Of a stretch of DNA of 64,000 nucleotides, positions 48,823-59,500 are shown piece by piece. Every line of letters starts with the position of its first letter. Positions within the stretch are counted from its first letter, which is position 1. Position numbers and translations under genes: made by a program. The DNA is from Limnohabitans sp. T6-5 (lineage in GTDB: Bacteria; Pseudomonadota; Gammaproteobacteria; Burkholderiales; Burkholderiaceae_C): NCBI RefSeq assembly GCF_003063315.1, contig NZ_NERV01000001.1:1-64000 (forward strand). The letters are read 5' to 3'. The notes below the pieces were generated by a model. That model was not told where the DNA came from. It searched no databases and saw only the letters and a program-made list of their open reading frames with translations.

Positions 48823-50022
48823 TCAGACATCAGGCGAAGAGTTTGTGACCACCCAAGACCGAAGCCGTGCCACCCCCTCCCCCAGCCGCGCCAAATCCTG
48901 AGACGCAAAGCACCAGCGCAGCCAGCCTGCTGCCTCGGGGGCAAAGGCTTCGCCGGGGGCCAGGCCCAGACCGGCCTCGGCCACCAGGCGTTTGGCAGTC
49001 GCCACCGAATCGGGATGCCCTTCCAGTCTGAAAAACGCGTACATACCGCCTTTGGCCGGCGCCACTTGCACCCCCGGTAAGGCTTGCAGCAGAGGCACCA
49101 GGGTGTCGCGGCAGGTTTTGAGGTGCGCCACCACGCGGGGGGTGATGTCTGCGGTGTGGCGCAGCGCGGCCACGCCTGCCCGTTGGGTGAAGACCGAGGC
49201 GCATGAGGTGTTGAACTCGATCAGCTTGCCCATGTGCGGCGTCATGGCGGCGGGCATGACCAGCCAGCCCAGGCGCCAGCCGGTCATCAAAAAGCTCTTT
49301 GAAAAGCTGTGCACCACGACCAGGCGGTCGTCGGGCTCAGACACATCCAGAAAGGACGGTGCGCAGCTGTTGGTGGTGTCGCTGTCGTAATAAAGGCGCT
49401 CATACACCTCATCGGCCAACACCCAGGTGCCGGTGGCGCGGCAGTGCGCCAGGATCTCGGCTTGCTCAGCGCGGCTCAATGTCCAGCCCGTGGGGTTGTT
49501 GGGCGAGTTGACGATCAGCATGCGCGTGGCGGGCGTGATGGCGGCCTTGAGCGCGGCCATGTCGAGCTGCCATTGGCCGTTCACCGGGCGCAAGGCCACG
49601 CATTTCAAATCGGCGCCCATCACCAGGGCTTGCGCCGTCAGGTTGGGCCACACCGGGGTGACGGCGACCACTTCATCACCGGCGTCGATCAGGGCTTGCG
49701 CGGCCAACATCAAGGCGTTCACGCCCCCTGAAGTGATGGCGATGCGGTCCATAGCCACCGGGCCATGCAAGGCCGACATGTAATCGGCCACGGCCTGGCG
49801 CAGCTCGGGCAGGCCCAGGTTGTGTGAATAAAAGGTCTCGCCGCGCTGCATGGAGTCGATGGCGGCCTGACGGACCACATCGGGCGTGACTTCGTCGGAC
49901 TCGCCAAACCAGAAAGCCAGCACATCGGGGCGGCCCATGCCCGCGTTGGCCACTTCGCGGATGCGGGACTCTTCCAGATCGAGCACGGTCTGGCGCATGA
50001 ATGGGGGCGTGTTGTGGTTCAT
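48823..50022 (-). CDS. PLP-dependent aminotransferase, class I/II
   Basis: The 399-residue enzyme has the fold-type I layout: SNNPTG-like NSPNNPTGWTL, ADEVYERLYYD, and the PLP lysine in SFSKSFLMTGWRLGWLV. It is cytoplasmic. The substrate cannot be set from sequence; aspartate, aromatic or branched-chain amino acids are all possible. It has no operon partner, and both neighbours are on the other strand or are relics. Confidence 0.88.
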   Translation of the reverse strand: MNHNTPPFMRQTVLDLEESRIREVANAGMGRPDVLAFWFGESDEVTPDVVRQAAIDSMQRGETFYSHNLGLPELRQAVADYMSALHGPVAMDRIAITSGGVNALMLAAQALIDAGDEVVAVTPVWPNLTAQALVMGADLKCVALRPVNGQWQLDMAALKAAITPATRMLIVNSPNNPTGWTLSRAEQAEILAHCRATGTWVLADEVYERLYYDSDTTNSCAPSFLDVSEPDDRLVVVHSFSKSFLMTGWRLGWLVMPAAMTPHMGKLIEFNTSCASVFTQRAGVAALRHTADITPRVVAHLKTCRDTLVPLLQALPGVQVAPAKGGMYAFFRLEGHPDSVATAKRLVAEAGLGLAPGEAFAPEAAGWLRWCFASQDLARLGEGVARLRSWVVTNSSPDV

Positions 50023-50125
50023 GGGTGAATCCTAAAGCCTGCTCAAACGAGGGCCTGTCGCCTGCTTGCACAAGTTCAGGGCCTCTTTATCATTGACGAA
50101 AAAAATCACACTCAGGGAGACCCTT

Positions 50126-50389
50126 ATGAAATACCCACTGATCTTGGGCAGCTTGATGGCACTTTTGGCTTGCCATGTGAGCCACTCGGCCACCCCCCCC
50201 GACAGCTTCACAGCCGTTGCCCCCACCACAAACACGACTGCCGCCCCCAAAAAAGGCAAAAAAGCCCGCGCCCCCAAGCCGCCAAAAGACAAGGGCTATG
50301 GTGAAAACAGGGCCGAGCGCGACAAGCGCCTGCTGCGCGAATGCCGGGGCAAGCCCAATGCGGGGGCTTGCGAGGGGTATGCGAACTGA
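50126..50389 (+). CDS. Small exported basic protein, unknown function
   Basis: The 87-residue protein has a short signal peptide (MKYPLILGSLMALLACHVSHSA), a lysine/alanine/proline-rich linker (KKGKKARAPKPPKDK), and a C-terminus RLLRECRGKPNAGACEGYA with two cysteines likely to form a disulfide. I chose the ATG at 50126, which has GGGAGA eight bases upstream, over an in-frame codon 60 bases earlier. No family is recognised with confidence. Confidence 0.65.
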   Translation: MKYPLILGSLMALLACHVSHSATPPDSFTAVAPTTNTTAAPKKGKKARAPKPPKDKGYGENRAERDKRLLRECRGKPNAGACEGYAN

Positions 50390-50424
50390 CACAGTCTGTG
50401 GGGTGGATCGCTGAGGTCAACAGA

Positions 50425-50582
50425 CATGTCGGGGTCTTCGACCGCCGACCTACGAGAGACCGGGCTGTTCCGTAGGTCGGTACTCGAAGAGTCCGACGTT
50501 GCTCGCTCAGGCACCTCGGCCGAAACCAAATCGTGCGCCCTGGCTCAGGGGTTCATGTCGGGGTCTTCGACCGCCGACCTGC
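50425..50582. repeat. REP-like palindromic cluster, left of recD
   Basis: Units at 50425-50453 and 50554-50582 read CATGTCGGGGTCTTCGACCG followed by CCGACCTAC or CCGACCTGC. An inverted partner lies at 50471-50497 (CGTAGGTCGGTACTCGAAGA and on). This is the same family as the arrays at 44262 and 60148. Confidence 0.85.
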
Positions 50583-50610
50583 GAGAGACCGCAGGTGGAT
50601 GGGACGCAAA

Positions 50611-52734
50611 CTACTGCCCTGCCCCGCCCCACCACTGGCGCAAACCGCTGACGCGCACGCTGGGGCGGGCGATGGCGGCTTGGAGCAAGCCTTCTTGGGC
50701 TTCGATGAGGGTGAACTTGTCGCGGGCGCGGGTGATGCCGGTGTAGACCAGCTCGCGGGACAGCACCTCAGCCGCGCCCGGCGGCAGCACCAAGGCGGTG
50801 TGCTCAAACTCCGAGCCCTGGCTTTTGTGCACGGTCATGATGAAGGCGGTTTCGGCGTGGGCCAGGCGCGACACGCTGACCGAGCGCAGTTGCTCGCCGT
50901 CGAGGAACCAGGCTTTGGGCACTTTTTGCAAGTTGGGCAAGACGACGCCCACATCCCCGTTGAACACGCCCAGTTGCGTGTCGTTGCGCGTGACCATGAC
51001 CGGGCGGCCGGTGAACCATTCGCCCTGGGGCTGGAGCCAACCGGCATCGGCCAGGGCTTTTTGCACGGCGGCGTTGAGTGCGGCGGTGCCCCAGTCGCCT
51101 TGGTGCACCGCGCACAGGATGCGAAACCGATCAAAGCTTTTAAGCACTTGCTTGACCCAGGCTGCATGCGCGGCCACATCGCCGGACGCGGGCGGGCTGT
51201 TCACGCATTGGAGGTAGTCGGCATACGAAGCGCCGCCTGACGCGTGGGCGGCCAGATCGCTCACGGCCTGGGCGCTGCTGGGCTGCAAGGCGGTCAAGGC
51301 GTGGCCGGGCAGCGCAAAGGCCTGCTGCACTTTGGCAGCGTCGCCCTCATTGACGGCCAAGGCCAACTGGCCAATCGGGCCGTCAAAACGGCGGCTTTTG
51401 CGCAGCATGACGGTCTGCTGGGCCAGGGCTGACACCTCGGACGCAGCGGATGCGTGAAAACATGCCGCCAGCGTCTGCCCGGCCACCTCTTGCGCAAAGC
51501 GCAAGGTCTCGGGCGTGTAGCCGCCTTGGGCGGCATCGCGGCAGACATCGCCCAGCACGGCACCGGCTTCGACCGAGGCCAACTGGTCTTTGTCCCCCAG
51601 CAGCACCAGCCGGGCCGTGGGCGGCAGCGCTTGCAGCAAGGCGTCCATCATTTCCAGGTGCACCATGGAGGCTTCGTCCACGATCAGCACATCCACATCG
51701 AGCTGATGGGCCGCGTTGTACTGGAATTGGCGGGTATCCGGCCGCGCCCCCAGCAGCGAATGCAGAGTGCGGGCCGCGCCGATGCGTTGGATCAGTGTGT
51801 CCAGATCGAGCGAGGCGCCTTCTTGTCCCGCCGCCTGCGCTTTGAGCGCCTGGAGCGAGCCGTCAATCGATTGCTTGAGCCGCGCAGCGGCCTTGCCCGT
51901 GGGGGCCGCCAAGGCCACCCGCAAGGGGCTCGCGCCGTCATGCAGCGCCAGCAGCAGGGCCAGCAAACGGGCAGCGGTGTAGGTTTTGCCGGTGCCGGGG
52001 CCGCCGGTGATGACCGACAGCCGCGCCCGCAGGGCCACGGCACAGGCGAGTTTTTGCCAATCGGTCTCGTCTTCAGGGGCGTCCCCGGTGCGGGCTGCGC
52101 TCACAAAAAAACGGTCCAGCCATTGGCGTGCCAAAGCGTGGGGCACCGGCACGGCGCTTTGAGCGCGTTGCAGCAAGGTTTGCCCCACCCGCTCTTCATA
52201 AGCGCGGTAACGCCGCCAATACAGCAAGGGTGCATCGGCAGTGCCGCCCAGCACCAGTGCTTGCCCCGCATCGGGGGCGCTGGCCTCGCGCAAACAGGCG
52301 GGGGCCGCGCGCAGGGTGGCCAGCCAGCCTGCCCGGTCGGCTGGCAAATGCGCCCACAGCGCCAGCAAGCCTTGCGGGCTGTGCACTGCTTCCGTGGGCC
52401 AGGCCAGCAAAGCCGTGGGCGGCGTGAGCAATTCATTGACCGACAAGCAGGTGTGGCCCCGCCCTTCCATCTGGGCCAGCACGGCGGCCGCCACCAGCAC
52501 GGCGGGCGGCACATCGGCCTGCACGCGGTGCAGTTGCTCGGCCAGTGCGCTGTCCAGGCGGCGCAGCCAACCCAGCTCGGACCAGGCGTGCAGCCAGGCC
52601 AGTGTCTGGCTCACGCTCAAGCCGGTGGCGGGCACATCCTGGAGCCAATCCATCTGGGCGGCCATTTGGGCCGCTTTGTAAGCCGATGCCTGGCTGTGCG
52701 AGACCGAGTTGCGGCCGGTTTTGGGCAAGCTCAT
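50611..52734 (-). CDS. recD: Exodeoxyribonuclease V subunit alpha (RecD)
   Basis: The 707-residue fast 5'-3' helicase of RecBCD has the P-loop TGGPGTGKTYTAARLL, the Walker B VLIVDEASMVHLEMM, and the late motif MTVHKSQGSEFEHTALVLP. It is the third gene of the recC-recB-recD operon and overlaps recB as ATGA. Confidence 0.94.
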   Translation of the reverse strand: MSLPKTGRNSVSHSQASAYKAAQMAAQMDWLQDVPATGLSVSQTLAWLHAWSELGWLRRLDSALAEQLHRVQADVPPAVLVAAAVLAQMEGRGHTCLSVNELLTPPTALLAWPTEAVHSPQGLLALWAHLPADRAGWLATLRAAPACLREASAPDAGQALVLGGTADAPLLYWRRYRAYEERVGQTLLQRAQSAVPVPHALARQWLDRFFVSAARTGDAPEDETDWQKLACAVALRARLSVITGGPGTGKTYTAARLLALLLALHDGASPLRVALAAPTGKAAARLKQSIDGSLQALKAQAAGQEGASLDLDTLIQRIGAARTLHSLLGARPDTRQFQYNAAHQLDVDVLIVDEASMVHLEMMDALLQALPPTARLVLLGDKDQLASVEAGAVLGDVCRDAAQGGYTPETLRFAQEVAGQTLAACFHASAASEVSALAQQTVMLRKSRRFDGPIGQLALAVNEGDAAKVQQAFALPGHALTALQPSSAQAVSDLAAHASGGASYADYLQCVNSPPASGDVAAHAAWVKQVLKSFDRFRILCAVHQGDWGTAALNAAVQKALADAGWLQPQGEWFTGRPVMVTRNDTQLGVFNGDVGVVLPNLQKVPKAWFLDGEQLRSVSVSRLAHAETAFIMTVHKSQGSEFEHTALVLPPGAAEVLSRELVYTGITRARDKFTLIEAQEGLLQAAIARPSVRVSGLRQWWGGAGQ

Positions 52735-55700
52735 GCCAGCGCCTCCTGTTCGTTCGTGGGCTGGCCTGTGCCCAGCATCGCGTCCAACCCGTCCATCAAC
52801 GCGACGGGCGCTGGCAAGGTGCAGCAGCCAGCGGCGGGGCCGTCGATGCCGCGCAAGAACAAGTACACCGCGCCGCCCAAGTGTTGCACCGGGTCATAGG
52901 CCGCGCCCAAGCGGGCGCGCAGCAAGCGGTGCAAGGCCAGCATGTACAGCGCGGCCTGCACCTCGTAGCGGTGGTGCGCCATGGCGTTGTCCAGCGCCTG
53001 CGCGCTGTAGGCGGCATCGCCCTCGCCCAGGTGGTTCGATTTGTAATCCAGCACCCAATAGCGCCCTTGGTGCTCGAACACCAGATCGGCAAAGCCCATG
53101 AGCATGCCGTGCAACTGGGCATCGGGCAGTTTGGGGCGGCTGACGCCTGGCAGCAGGTGTTGGCGGCACAGGGCATCCACCTCTTTGGCGTGCAGGCGGT
53201 CGGCGGGCAGCCAGAACTCCATCTCGGGCAGCACGTTTTGCAGCGCTTGAAGGGGCACCTCTGGCCCGCGCAGCGGCTGGGCCACCACGCGGCTGAGCCA
53301 CTGCACCACATCGGGGGCCTGGGCTTCGTAACCTGTGGCTTTGCAGCGTTTGGCCAGGCGCTCGGCCAAGGGCGTGCCGGGCAGCAAGGCGAAGCCTTCA
53401 CCGGCCAGCCACTCCAACTGGTCATGCAGAAAGTTGCCCGCGCTGGGGCCACGGGCAAAGCCGTGCCAGGGTGCAGTGATCCCCGCAGCCGAGCCAGCCG
53501 AGGCGGCCAGCGGGGTGCCCAGGCTGGCCGCCACTTGAGACAGGGCCGAGCCCTCCTCCGGGGGCTCGTCGTCGGCCGGGCGTGGCGTGGTCATGTGCAA
53601 AGCGGCTTGCAACACGGGCTGCGAAGACAGGTCACGCGCCAGCCGCGAAAAGCTGGCAATCGTCCAGCTCTTGTCGATGCGGGCGGTGCAAGGCAGTGGC
53701 TCACGCAAGGCGGGGCGCTCATCCGGGCGTTGCCAGCGGGTCAGGCCGGGCACGGCAGCGGCAGACTGCACATCCACCGCCAAAGCGTGGCGCTGGGCGT
53801 CCACGGCCAGGGGGGTCAGCGCGGACAGCCATTCCTCGCCCTTGCGGGCATCGCCCGCGCCCAGCAGGTGCCCGGGGGCGCTGCGGTGGTTCACGCAGGC
53901 GGGGCTGTTGCCCACCTGGATGGCCGACCAGCCCACCCACAGGGCGTGGCGCGGCCGGGTCAAGGCCACGTACCACAGGCGCACATCTTCGCGCAGGCGG
54001 TCGGCGTCGGCCCGCTCAATGTCTTCAGGGGTGAATTGCAATTTGTTTTGCCGCTCGCCCTGCGCATCGGTCAGGCTGAGCACGGCCGTGCGCTTGCCGG
54101 TCACGCGGCGGTGGCTGTGCGCAAAGGGCAGGCACACCACCGGGTACTCCAGGCCTTTGCTCTTGTGGATGGTGACGACCTTGACCAGGTCTTCATCGCT
54201 TTCCAGACGCACGATCTGCTCGTCGCTGTCGCCGTTGGCGTCCAGCATTTGCTGGTCCAGCCAGCGGATCAGGGCTTGCTCACCGTCCAGCGTGGTGCTG
54301 GCCGATTGCAGCAATTCGGACAGGTGCAGCACATTGGTCAGGCGGCGCTCGCCTTGCGGCTGGGCACGCCAGCGGGCCGCCAGTTTCAGCAGGTCCAGTG
54401 ACTGGCGCAGCATGGCCAGCACCCCCTGGTTTTGCCAGACCAGGCGCAGCGCCCGCATTTGCTCGGCATAAGCGTCCAGCGTGTCGCCTTGCTGGGCCAT
54501 GTCGTGCAGCTCTTGCAGGCTCAGGCCCACGGTGGCGGTGGCCAGGGCGGCGCGCACCTGGCGCATGTCTTGCGGCTGCGCCACGGCGCGCAGCCACAGG
54601 CCCAGGTCGGCGGCCTCGTCGCTTTCAAAGACCGAGTCGCGGTCTGACAAATACACCGAGGCCACGCCCCGCACCCGCAAGGCCTGGCGCACGGCGTCGG
54701 CCTCTTTGCCGGTGCGCACCAGCACAGCGATGTCTTTGGGTTTGAGCCGCTGGTCGGCTTGGCCTGCTTGCACAAAGCGCACTTGCGGATCACCCAGCCA
54801 GGCCACGATCTGCTCGGCACACAGGGCCGACATGTGCGTGACCGCATCACGCACGCTGCGCACTTGGGCGTCGTGCACCAAGGTCATGGCCGCCACGGCA
54901 TCGCCCTGGCGGCACAGGCGCTCGGGGCGGCCTTGGGCCTTGACCGGCTGAAACGGCACCGGGTTCTGGCCGTCGGGCTGGGCATAGCCAAAGGCGGCGC
55001 CGACGGACAGGTGCTGCTCTCCAATGTCAAACCAACGGTTGACGACATCGACCAGGGCCTGGGTGGAGCGGTAGTTGGTGTCCAGCACGTAATGGCGGCC
55101 TTCGGTGGCCGTGCGGGCTTTGAGGTAGCTCAGGATGTCGGCCCCGCGGAAGCCATAAATCGATTGCTTGGGGTCGCCAATCAAGAGCAAGGCCGAATCG
55201 CTGAGGTTGTCCGCGCTGCGATAGATGCGGTCAAAGATGCGAAATTGCAGGGGCGAGGTGTCCTGGAACTCGTCGATCATGGCCACCGGAAATTGCGCCC
55301 GCAAGCGCTCGGCCAGGGCCGCCCCCTGCTCGGGGCGCTGCAAGGCCTGATCGAGCCGCTGCAACATGTCGGCAAAGCCAAACTGCGCGCTGCGCTGCTT
55401 CAGCCAGGCCATGCGCTGGCCCACGCGGGCGCAGGCATGCAGGCGCAAGGCCACGCGCGGGTCGGGCAGGGTTTGCAATTCGGCCTTGAGCTGGGCAAAG
55501 GCCTCGCACTGCGGCGGCAACACGCCCGGGCCTGCGTCGGCTTCGCGGCAATCGGCCATGCCTTCGGGGGTGAAACGGTCCCAGCCGGTTTTGCCCATGG
55601 CTTTTTCAAGCGCCTTGGCGTCGCCGTCGCTCAGTGCCCAAACCTTCAGAGCATCGAGCCAAGCGTCGCTGTTGGCTTTTTTGAGCTTGGCTTTTTTCCA

Positions 55701-56525
55701 GCCCGAGCCTTTGTCAGCCAACGTGTCATCCAGCCAGTCTCGCAATGCGTCGGCCTGGCTGTCCCAGCCTTGCTTGAGTGCGGCCAGGGCGTCGCGCTGC
55801 ACTTGCTGCGCCTGTGTCAGCACCTGCGCCAAGGTGGCATGGGTGGCTGCATCGGCGGGGCTGGCTCCGGCAGAACCCGAGGTCGCATCCGATGACAACA
55901 GCCCGTCCACGCCCAGCAGATGGCGCACCTCCTGCTCCAGCGTGTCCACATCGCGCCACACGGCCAGCACATCGCCCACTTGCTGCGGCTCCATGGGGTA
56001 CAGCGATTCGCGCCAATAGTCTTGCACCGCCTCCATGCGCAAGGCAGCTTCGTCGGCCACCAGGTTTTCTTCAAACAGGTTGCCACTGTCAAAGGCGTGC
56101 TCGCGCAGCATGCGCTGGCACCAGGCATCGATGGTGTACACCGCCGCATCGTCCATGGCCTGAGCGGCCAGAGACAGCCGATAGGCGGCTTTCTCGCGCT
56201 CTGGGCCTTCGGGGTAGCAGGCCATCAAACCCAGCAAAAACGGGTCTTGCGCGGTCTCAGCCCCCCGAAAAACTGCCGCCGCCTGGGTCAATCGGGCGCG
56301 GATGCGGTCCGACAACTCGCGGGTGGCAGCCCGGGTGAAGGTCATCACCAGAATGTCTTGCGGCATGAGGGCAGGCAGCGCAGGGGCTGTGTCTGTAGGC
56401 ACAGGCCCCAGCACCAAGCGCACATACAGGGCGGCGATCGTCCAGGTTTTGCCGGTGCCCGCGCTGGCTTCAATCAGACGGCTGCCGCTCAGCGGGAAAC
56501 TCAATGCATTCAGTGGCTGGCTCAT
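52731..56525 (-). CDS. recB: Exodeoxyribonuclease V subunit beta (RecB)
   Basis: The 1264-residue UvrD-type helicase-nuclease starts with LIEASAGTGKTWTIAALYVR and shows AMIDEFQDTSPLQFRIFD and VVTIHKSKGLEYPVVCLPF. Its C-terminal nuclease has GFADLVFEHQGRYWVLDYKS with the catalytic DYK. It processes double-strand breaks and degrades linear foreign DNA. It overlaps recC and recD by four bases each. Confidence 0.95.
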   Translation of the reverse strand: MSQPLNALSFPLSGSRLIEASAGTGKTWTIAALYVRLVLGPVPTDTAPALPALMPQDILVMTFTRAATRELSDRIRARLTQAAAVFRGAETAQDPFLLGLMACYPEGPEREKAAYRLSLAAQAMDDAAVYTIDAWCQRMLREHAFDSGNLFEENLVADEAALRMEAVQDYWRESLYPMEPQQVGDVLAVWRDVDTLEQEVRHLLGVDGLLSSDATSGSAGASPADAATHATLAQVLTQAQQVQRDALAALKQGWDSQADALRDWLDDTLADKGSGWKKAKLKKANSDAWLDALKVWALSDGDAKALEKAMGKTGWDRFTPEGMADCREADAGPGVLPPQCEAFAQLKAELQTLPDPRVALRLHACARVGQRMAWLKQRSAQFGFADMLQRLDQALQRPEQGAALAERLRAQFPVAMIDEFQDTSPLQFRIFDRIYRSADNLSDSALLLIGDPKQSIYGFRGADILSYLKARTATEGRHYVLDTNYRSTQALVDVVNRWFDIGEQHLSVGAAFGYAQPDGQNPVPFQPVKAQGRPERLCRQGDAVAAMTLVHDAQVRSVRDAVTHMSALCAEQIVAWLGDPQVRFVQAGQADQRLKPKDIAVLVRTGKEADAVRQALRVRGVASVYLSDRDSVFESDEAADLGLWLRAVAQPQDMRQVRAALATATVGLSLQELHDMAQQGDTLDAYAEQMRALRLVWQNQGVLAMLRQSLDLLKLAARWRAQPQGERRLTNVLHLSELLQSASTTLDGEQALIRWLDQQMLDANGDSDEQIVRLESDEDLVKVVTIHKSKGLEYPVVCLPFAHSHRRVTGKRTAVLSLTDAQGERQNKLQFTPEDIERADADRLREDVRLWYVALTRPRHALWVGWSAIQVGNSPACVNHRSAPGHLLGAGDARKGEEWLSALTPLAVDAQRHALAVDVQSAAAVPGLTRWQRPDERPALREPLPCTARIDKSWTIASFSRLARDLSSQPVLQAALHMTTPRPADDEPPEEGSALSQVAASLGTPLAASAGSAAGITAPWHGFARGPSAGNFLHDQLEWLAGEGFALLPGTPLAERLAKRCKATGYEAQAPDVVQWLSRVVAQPLRGPEVPLQALQNVLPEMEFWLPADRLHAKEVDALCRQHLLPGVSRPKLPDAQLHGMLMGFADLVFEHQGRYWVLDYKSNHLGEGDAAYSAQALDNAMAHHRYEVQAALYMLALHRLLRARLGAAYDPVQHLGGAVYLFLRGIDGPAAGCCTLPAPVALMDGLDAMLGTGQPTNEQEALA

Positions 56526-59500
56526 GCGGCCTCCTCGTCTTCAGAATCGCCGTTGGGGTCCGCCATGGCCTCGCCCTTGAGGGTTTTGACCCAATCGAGC
56601 AAGGGCTGGTAGACCACTTGGGTCAGGCGCTCGAAATGCCCCTGGGCCATCAGCTCCTGCAAGCTGGGGTACATGCGGTAAAGCGCCGGGTCTTTGCGCA
56701 CCTCGCCCTCGCTGTCCCAGCCATTGCCCTCGTACAGGTCGGCCAGGGTGTTGAGTTTTTCGGGGGCCTTGAGCCATTGCAGCGCCACCCCGGGCGGCAG
56801 CGGCAAAGGCCAACGCATGCCTTCGGCCCAGACATCGAGCACGGCGTCCAACTGCACACGCGCATCCTCTGGCGCCATGGGCGGGCTGCGCAGCACGGCG
56901 TTGCGCCCTACCACCACCGCATGCAGGGCATGGCCTGTGGCTGCGGCGGCCAATTGGGTGAGCCAGGTGCCGATCAATTTATCGGCCAAAGGCTGCACTT
57001 TGCCCGCCGTGGTGATGCTGGCCACTTTGGAGGCGCGCAGCTCAATGAACACCGTCTGCACCACCGGCTGTCCGGTGGCGGCGTCGATGCCAGGCTGGCC
57101 CGTTGCCGGGTCTTGCGCCCGCTGGCGCAAGAGCGACAAATTGTCTTGCAGGCGCACCGCTGGGTGTTCGCGCTCGACCAGCCAGCGGGGGGCAGGCTCT
57201 GGCCAGGCTTGCATTTCGCCCAAAGCGCTGGTCAGCAGCGGCTCCAACTCTTTGCGCAAGCGCTCGGCCTCGTGCACGCCCACGGCGGCCAGGGGCAAAT
57301 CGCCGGCCCGGCGCAAACGCTGCACCGCCGCCTGCACATGCGCGGGGACCCCGTCGGGGGTCAGTTCGGGGGGCAGGTTGTTGAGCTGATCGTCCATGAG
57401 CGCGTAAAGGTCCAGACCGTTGAGCCCGAAAAGCTCTTCGTCCAGCAGCTCGGTGCGCTCACTTTGCAAGTTGACCAGCAAGCGCTGGCGAAAAAACGCC
57501 GCCACGGGCCGACGCAAAAAGCTGTGCAACTGCGCCAGCGTGAGCACAGGCAAGCCGTGGGCTGCATCGATGGCGGGCAAGGGCTGGGCTGAGGGGTGCA
57601 CGCCCTCCCCTTGCGTGGGCAGCGGTTTTTGCGCCGCCCACCACTCTTTGGCATAGGTCTGCAACCCACTGCCCTGTTCAAAGTAGGCCCGACTGAACGG
57701 CTGCAGCGGGTGCTGGGTGGTCAAGCGCTTGGCGGTGCCCTGGCCCCAGAGTGCGTCGATCTCGTCGCGCAGCTGCGACACCAACACCGAAGGCGGCTGC
57801 TCGCTGTTGTCACGCACGCTGTGCCCGCTCCAGCTCACATAGAGCACACGGCGCGCCGAGAGCAAGGCTTCGAGCATCAGCTGGCGGTCGTCGTCGCGGC
57901 GCGAACGGTCGCCGGGGCGCGCCATGCCGGGCAGGCCCAGCAAATCAAAATCAGCACGCGGGCTGCGGCGCGGGTAGTCGCCATCGTTCATGCCCAGCAG
58001 GCACACTCTCTGGAACGGGATCGCCCGCATGGGCATGAGCGTGCAAAAGGTCACGCCCCCGGCCCGAAAGCGCTGCTCCAGCTTGGGCACTTTCAGGGCT
58101 TCCATCCAGGCTGAACGGACCACGGCCAGAGGCACGGTCTGCTCAAAACTGGCCTGGTCGGCGGCCTTGACCCAATCGTTCAGGGCCTGATCCAGCGCCG
58201 ACAAGGCGTTGCGGTCGGTGTCATCGTGCGCTTTGAACAGGGCGGCCAGCAAAGCGCGCCCACGCTCGGCCCACAGCTGCGGTGTGGCCGGTGTGGCGCT
58301 GCTTTGCCACCACCCGATCAAGGCTTGCAGCAGGTGCGCCAGCGCGCCCGCCAGCTCGGCATCCAGCCCGCCGACTTCGGCGTAGGGTTCGAGTTGCGAG
58401 GCATCGGCGGGCAAGGGGTCGGCGCCGCAGGCATAGCCCATCAGCATGCGCTGCACACCAAACAGGGCCGAATTGTCTTCACCGCAGGTGCTCAGGCCCA
58501 GGCCTTGGCGGTGCTCGGCCGACAAGCCCCAGCGGATGCCCGAGCCCGCCATCCAGCGGGTCAGCGTGGGCAGTTGTTCGGGCTGGATGCCAAAACGCGC
58601 CGCCAGCGCAGGCACTTCGAGCAACTCCACCAGCTCGCTCATGCGACTGCGCTGCTGGGGCAAAGCCAGCAGCCACTCCACCGCATGGATCAAGGGGCTG
58701 GTGGCCTGCGCGCCCAGGTCGGCAATGTCAAAGGGAATGAAGCGCGCATCACTGCGCTTGTATTGGCCAAAGACCGCACGAATGGCCGGGGCCATGGACT
58801 CGATATCGGGCACCATGACCACCACGTCGCGCGGCGAGACATCGGGCTGCTCATGGAACCATTGCAGCAACTGGTCGTGCAGCACTTCCAGCTCGCGCAC
58901 CGGGCTGTGTGCCACCTTGAAGACGATGGAGCGGTCATCTGGGTGCAGTGGCGCATCCACCGGGTCCTGCGACGACTTCAGGTCGCGGATGCGGTTTTGC
59001 AATTGGGTGAGCAAGCGCGTGGCATCGGCCCCGGGCGCGTCGTCAAACAGGTCCAACCGGATGCCGGGCACGAGCTCCTGGGCCGCTTGGGCCGCGTCAA
59101 ATGCGTCCAGTTGACGAATGAAGTCACGCCCCTGGCGGCCCCAGGCCGCCAGCAAGGCGGGGGCGTGCAAATGCATCTGCTCCAGCGGCATGGCCGACAG
59201 GTTTTCTTTTTTGTAGGGGTGGCGCCTGCGTTCGGCTTTCAGGGCGTCGCGCCCGTCCATGATGTCGCCCCAGTGGTACTGGCACGGGTTGGGCACGGCC
59301 AGCAAAACCTGGCTGTGCTGAGACAAGGCATCCAAAATGTCCAACAACTGCCCAGGCATGTGGCTCATGCCAAACACCGAGACGCGCCGCGCCACCGGAC
59401 TCGCCAGGGCCTGACCAGACTTGAGATGGGCTACAGCCCGCACATGCAATGCGGGCCGGGTGGCCTGGCGCTCTGCATCGCTGAGCGTGGCCAGCACGCG

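Noticed and set aside
48599..48901. 100-codon open frame on the plus strand
   Set aside because: It is out of frame with the RelB relic and then overlaps the aminotransferase end; no family likeness.
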